In this document: positions 58,604 to 64,000 of the stretch, one piece after another
How the letters are laid out: each line of letters opens with the position of its first letter
Position numbering within the stretch: the stretch's first letter is position 1
DNA from: Dryomyza anilis
Lineage: Eukaryota > Arthropoda > Insecta > Diptera > Dryomyzidae
Reading direction: 5' to 3'
Length of the DNA stretch: 64,000 nt
Assembly (NCBI GenBank): GCA_951804985.1
Contig: OX638133.1
Location: 64,577,867-64,641,866, forward strand
Notes under the pieces: generated by a model
The model's input: only the letters and a program-made list of their open reading frames with translations
Told to the model about the DNA's origin: nothing
Databases searched by the model: none
Position numbers and translations under genes: made by a program

Positions 58604-60229
58604 CACAGTGGTCAAAAAGTGTATGTTTTCGGAAAAAAACGTCAAGAACTTTGGAACCAATAGAGATAAATGAATGACGTTTTATTTGTATTATTTTTGG
58701 TCTTATTGCGGATCATATTTAATATATTTTGAATTTACATTTTTCCAAAAAAATGTTATAACCGCCGGAAAATACGTCTAATTATGACATTGATGTATAG
58801 TGGGAGTACCCGTAAATGAAATGAAATCATTTTAACATACTTTATACTTATTTATATATGCACTAAAAATTCAAAGTTTTCAATATATAACTCTTCTAGT
58901 TTTCTTCTTAACGTGTTTTCCATTTTCAAGCGGACGTACGCAAATTATGTGAAATTGATGTATTTTGGGCGTACCCGTTAAAGGAATGAAGCCATTTTAA
59001 CATACTTTATACTTATTTATGCATGCACTAAAAATCCAAAGTTTTAAGTATATAGCTCTTCTAGTTTTATTCTTACCGTGTTTTCTATTTTCAAGCGGAC
59101 GGACGCACATTATATGAAATTGATGTATAGCGGGCGTACCCATTAAAAGAATGAAACCTTTTTAACATATTGTATACTTATATATGTAATCACTAAAAAT
59201 ACAAATTTTTATGTATACTTAGACCTCTTTTAGTTTTCTTCTTAACGTATTTTACGTGTACCAGCGGTCTACCATATAACAGTCGCTTAGACGTTCCAGG
59301 TTGAGACTCTTCAGACAAGCTAATAATCAAAACACCTGCATGAACAAGTGCTTTAATATATTTGCCTACATTTTAAAAGTTGTATATTACATCCTAACCA
59401 CTTTTCATTTTTTAACAAGAACCGTTTAATATTTCTGCTCGAGTTATACTATTTCTCTCGAAATGCGTTGAAAATTCTTTTTTTAACATCATTAAGAACC
59501 ATTTCGATTTCTTCGTTAGTCAAATTCTCATAATTTTCTTTAAAAAAATTTTCAATTTATTCACATCGTAACCGTTTTTTACCAATTATTCCCTTAAAAT
59601 TTGGTGGGAAATTCTAAATGCTTTCTTTTTTATTTAATATAATTATAAAGTCAGATCAGATCTCACAGGCTTCATCTTAATAATATTATAATTTATTTTA
59701 TAAAAAATAAATAAAAACAAAACTAATTAGTTGACACTTGTTTGTTTTTTTTATTCCTTTTGTTATTCTTAGAATTTTTTAGGAGTATATTTTACTATAA
59801 GAATTTCTAAGAAATTCAACTCCGTTAGATGTGCCTGAAACTATGCAATCCTTTTTTGGTCAATAAAATGGTATCAAAAGTGGTAAAAAATATCGGGGTC
59901 GTAAGTGCATTTTACAGAAATAGAAAGTAGACACACTTTATTTTGATACCAATTAGCATGGATAGGTCAGGATAGCTAACAAAGATTCATTCTACTAAAG
60001 TTTGAGAATTTTTTTGATTTTAACTGTTATAATAAATTAGCATTTTATAAATATTTACAAATAATTTTGAAATTTACAAATAAATTTGAAAAATTTTGAA
60101 AACTAAACGTTATATTTTTAAACAGCGAACGGATTAATAATATTTTGAGTTTTTGCTACACAAAAGTTTGTTCTATTTTGAAAACCATATATATCAATAA
60201 GGGACTTTTTCCAAAAATAAACCACTGTG
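58604..60229. mobile_element. Transib-like element (unit 5)
   Basis: 1,626 bp, CACAGTG ends, CGCTG/CGCCG flanks. Confidence 0.7.
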
Positions 60230-60752
60230 CGCCGTCCGGATTCGACATTAAACTGTAGGTGCCCCACTCTAAGTACAAATATAACACGCACAGTTCAAAA
60301 TGGTGAGAGAGCTTGGCCGTAGTTCTTATAGGACTGTAACGCCAAACTATTATTATATTAAGTAATAAATATAATAAATTTGAGCACTTATAATTAAACA
60401 AATACGATGTGTTAATCGTTGACGATATTCATCGAATCAATTAGAAAACTCGATTGGTATTAATTAATTTAGTTGAGCGGTTCTGTAGTTTTGTCGGCGA
60501 TATGTTTATTAAAACTATTATATTTATTGTTTATTAGGTACTCAAAAACATAATTATTTAAGCTGAAACAAAAATACAGCAAATGTGCACACCAGAAATC
60601 TTTACTATCGGCTGCCGAAAAACCCGAATGTACTTTCGGTTCGTGTTTGACAGCCTAAAAAACACTGCTTTAAGCTTTATTTTTTAAATCACACTATTTG
60701 TAGCGTAAATTAAAAGAATACACATGAATGCTGTTTTTGCCATACAAAATTA

Positions 60753-61641
60753 CACCCAGAAAAAAATCATGGTAAATTGATAGTATTTCAATAGAAAAAC
60801 AATAATTTATACCATTAAAATTGGTCAATAGGATGCGTCCCATTTGTTCAATAATATTGAAACTGTTAATACAATGTGTGGTTATACCATATATTTTATA
60901 ATGTGATATTTTAATTACAATAAGAAAGACCTATACAAATTTAATGATACGTATTATTAATTTTATGGTCAAATTACATTTTTCTAATAATTTATTAAAA
61001 CAAAAATGTATTTCAGTTAATTTATTGTATATATTATTTTATATAAATGTCGAAATTGATATTCACTTTTACAACATACACATAAAAAGACACTTCTTGC
61101 TGTAAACGGTTATAACACATTTCACATTTAATGTTTGCTTTGGTTTCCAATAATTGATTGTAATACTTGAGTCTGCAGTTATTTTTGAGTCCGTTGGCAT
61201 ATTAGAAGTTCGATGTATTATTTATTTTCTGTAATAAATAAAAATATAAATATAAATAAATATGTAATTATAATTTATTTACATTAAATACATTGAGTCC
61301 TTACCAATGTCGCGTTTAATAATGTGGAATATTACAAAAAAATACATGCGACCATTTTGAGTAAACACGCAGAATGACGTACAAAACGAACATGTTTGTA
61401 TTCGTTTTTGTGTTTTTTTTACACCACGTTTGTTATTATAGGAGAAAACCATTAAAACAACAGTATTTATTCTATTTAAAATAATAATATTGAAACATTT
61501 AAATTTATGGTACTGAATTTTTCAAATACTATTGAATTAATTAGAAAACTTTTGTTTTTAAAAGAAAAAACTATTAATACATTTACCATAAGATCAATGG
61601 TCGTACCATAAAGTACTTAATGGTACATTTTCTTCTGAGTG
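60753..61641. mobile_element. mariner-type MITE (unit 5)
   Basis: 889 bp with TA flanks, ends as in unit 1. Confidence 0.75.
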
Positions 61642-61794
61642 TATGCGTGAATAATTTGCTTTTAGAATCAGACAACGCTAAATAAGCTGTCTTACTGTCA
61701 GTTAAAAATTGTAATGTTAAGTAAACGTATTTAACTGAGATTAACGAGATTTACAGCCAGATATTGTATCTCGATATTTGACTAGAGTAGTAGG

Positions 61795-64000
61795 TATATA
61801 AGGTATTTGAACATAAGTGGTCGGATCATAGGTCACAATGGACCGATCTCGCCCATTTTTTCGCACATACAGCGTAGGTATATTAGTAACTAAGTTATAA
61901 GTTTCATTTATCTAGCTCTTCAATTTTAAAAGTAGTAGGGATTTCAACAGACAGACGGACAGACAGACGGACATCGCTAAATCGACTCAGGAGGTCATGC
62001 TGATCAAGAATATATATACTATTCCATACCGGAGATGCTTCCTTCTGGGTGTTACAAACGGCGTACCAAACTGAATATACCCTTTCACTCTTAGTGTAGG
62101 GTATAATGATACGAAAGACGGACGACGTGTTCGTTAATGAATTGAATAATTTAGTTAAAAGCTCATTTAAGTTACGACTTCGGGATTACACTTTGCGAAT
62201 GCTCATGTTGAGCAGTAAGCAAACAACACTGGAGAAATTGGTGGAAGAGGCATTGGACCATACGACGATACAAAGGGAGTCAGCAGAGTTAACGGGCATA
62301 GACAAGTTTGAAGTCCATTTCAATGAGCCCTCATCGGCCTTCATGTCAAATAATCGTACTGCATCAGGTAGCCAAGACAATGAAAAAAAGGAGACGGAAG
62401 AAAAGGTTGGTTGGTGCATTGGACTGCGAGCCGAAATGTCCCCGGTTCAAGCCAAGACTGGGGCTAACAACATCTTTTCATAGAAACATTTTTCTATACC
62501 GCGCTGCCTCTCGGCAGTAAATGACAAACCTACGAGAGTAAAACATTGCCTGTGAAAAGCTCTCATCCGCTGCACAGTGGTCAAAAAGTGTATGTTTTCG
62601 GAAAAAAACGTCAAGAACTTTGGAACCAATAGAGATAAATGAATGACGTTTTATTTGTATTATTTTTGGTCTTATTGCGGATCATATTTAATATATTTTG
62701 AATTTACATTTTTCCAAAAAAATGTTATAACCGCCGGAAAATACGTCTAATTATGACATTGATGTATAGTGGGAGTACCCGTAAATGAAATGAAATCATT
62801 TTAACATACTTTATACTTATTTATATATGCACTAAAAATTCAAAGTTTTCAATATATAACTCTTCTAGTTTTCTTCTTAACGTGTTTTCCATTTTCAAGC
62901 GGACGTACGCAAATTATGTGAAATTGATGTATTTTGGGCGTACCCGTTAAAGGAATGAAGCCATTTTAACATACTTTATACTTATTTATGCATGCACTAA
63001 AAATCCAAAGTTTTAAGTATATAGCTCTTCTAGTTTTATTCTTACCGTGTTTTCTATTTTCAAGCGGACGGACGCACATTATATGAAATTGATGTATAGC
63101 GGGCGTACCCATTAAAAGAATGAAACCTTTTTAACATATTGTATACTTATATATGTAATCACTAAAAATACAAATTTTTATGTATACTTAGACCTCTTTT
63201 AGTTTTCTTCTTAACGTATTTTACGTGTACCAGCGGTCTACCATATAACAGTCGCTTAGACGTTCCAGGTTAAGACTCTTCAGACAAGCTAATAATCAAA
63301 ACACCTGCATGAACAAGTGCTTTAATATATTTGCCTACATTTTAAAAGTTGTATATTACATCCTAACCACTTTTCATTTTTTAACAAGAACCGTTTAATA
63401 TTTCTGCTCGAGTTATACTATTTCTCTCGAAATGCGTTGAAAATTCTTTTTTTAACATCATTAAGAACCATTTCGATTTCTTCGTTAGTCAAATTCTCAT
63501 AATTTTCTTTAAAAAAATTTTCAATTTATTCACATCGTAACCGTTTTTTACCAATTATTCCCTTAAAATTTGGTGGGAAATTCTAAATGCTTTCTTTTTT
63601 ATTTAATATAATTATAAAGTCAGATCAGATCTCACAGGCTTCATCTTAATAATATTATAATTTATTTTATAAAAAATAAATAAAAACAAAACTAATTAGT
63701 TGACACTTGTTTGTTTTTTTTATTCCTTTTGTTATTCTTAGAATTTTTTAGGAGTATATTTTACTATAAGAATTTCTAAGAAATTCAACTCCGTTAGATG
63801 TGCCTGAAACTATGCAATCCTTTTTTGGTCAATAAAATGGTATCAAAAGTGGTAAAAAATATCGGGGTCGTAAGTGCATTTTACAGAAATAGAAAGTAGA
63901 CACACTTTATTTTGATACCAATTAGCATGGATAGGTCAGGATAGCTAACAAAGATTCATTCTACTAAAGTTTGAGAATTTTTTTGATTTTAACTGTTATA
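61795..64000. repeat. Array unit 6, cut by the window edge
   Basis: 2,206 bp visible. ORF at 62,106-62,483, Transib-like element from 62,573 to beyond the window. It continues to match unit 5 at the last base, so the array extends further. Confidence 0.93.
62573..64000. mobile_element. Transib-like element (unit 6, partial)
   Basis: The left end CACAGTGGTCAAAAAGTG is present, preceded by CGCTG. The right end lies outside the window. Confidence 0.68.

Larger units (their letters stand above)
57826..61794. repeat. Array unit 5 (3,969 bp)
   Basis: ORF at 58,137-58,514, Transib-like element 58,604-60,229, MITE 60,753-61,641. Shares several private variants with unit 6 (tactattccatacc, attgcctgtgaaaagc, cttaccgtgttttc, atggtatcaaaag). 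Confidence 0.93.

Noticed and set aside
40164..64000. rDNA, histone or other functional gene cluster
   Set aside because: The regular 4 kb period suggested it, but no rRNA, histone or other known gene is in the unit. All recognisable parts are mobile elements.
40164..64000. CRISPR-like array
   Set aside because: Repeats are kilobases long, contiguous and without unique spacers, in an animal genome.

Overview
The window is AT-rich animal DNA with introns, LTR and non-LTR retrotransposons, a tRNA-derived SINE and many short DNA transposons. The only host protein gene I can support is ken (ken and barbie), a BTB/POZ plus C2H2 zinc-finger repressor. Its N-terminus, BTB domain, three zinc fingers and C-terminus match the dipteran protein as I know it, so the source is very probably a higher (cyclorrhaphan) fly. 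The species cannot be named from the sequence.

Layout. 1-1.6 kb: no gene seen. 1.6-4.0 kb: a hAT-like non-autonomous transposon with two further inverted-repeat elements nested inside. 4.1-4.9 kb: A/C-rich low-complexity tract. 4.95-10.9 kb: a dead R1-clade non-LTR retrotransposon on the minus strand, itself broken by at least two insertions. 11.1-28.6 kb: ken on the plus strand, with two coding exons (11,118-11,278 and 27,076-28,534) separated by a 15.8 kb intron that splits the BTB domain. The intron holds an antisense, env-bearing Ty3/gypsy (errantivirus-type) element (11.46-18.81 kb) with broken gag, pol and env, a short TIR element, a jockey-like fragment, a SINE and a palindromic minisatellite. 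28.99-32.01 kb: a 3.0 kb hAT-like element with a perfect 8-bp target duplication. 32.30-34.17 kb: a long-TIR element with a perfect 10-bp target duplication, carrying a SINE insertion. 34.80-38.26 kb: a Transib-like non-autonomous element. 39.46-40.55 kb: two opposed copies of a dispersed hairpin-ended repeat. 40.16-64.0 kb: a nearly homogeneous head-to-tail array of a composite unit of about 3.96 kb, with five complete units and part of a sixth, still running at the window edge.

Each array unit is a fossil stack: half of the hairpin-ended repeat, a 125-codon ORF without evidence of function, a SINE split by a 1.62 kb Transib-like insertion, and a mariner-type MITE. The stack formed first and was then amplified as a block. 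Unit 2 also carries an internal 1,743-bp tandem duplication. The most interesting signal is the Transib-like family. At two independent loci both ends begin with the V(D)J heptamer sequence CACAGTG. An A-rich nonamer-like block follows after 22 bp at one end and 12 bp at the other, and near-matching GC-rich 5-bp target duplications flank the element. No transposase is encoded in the window.
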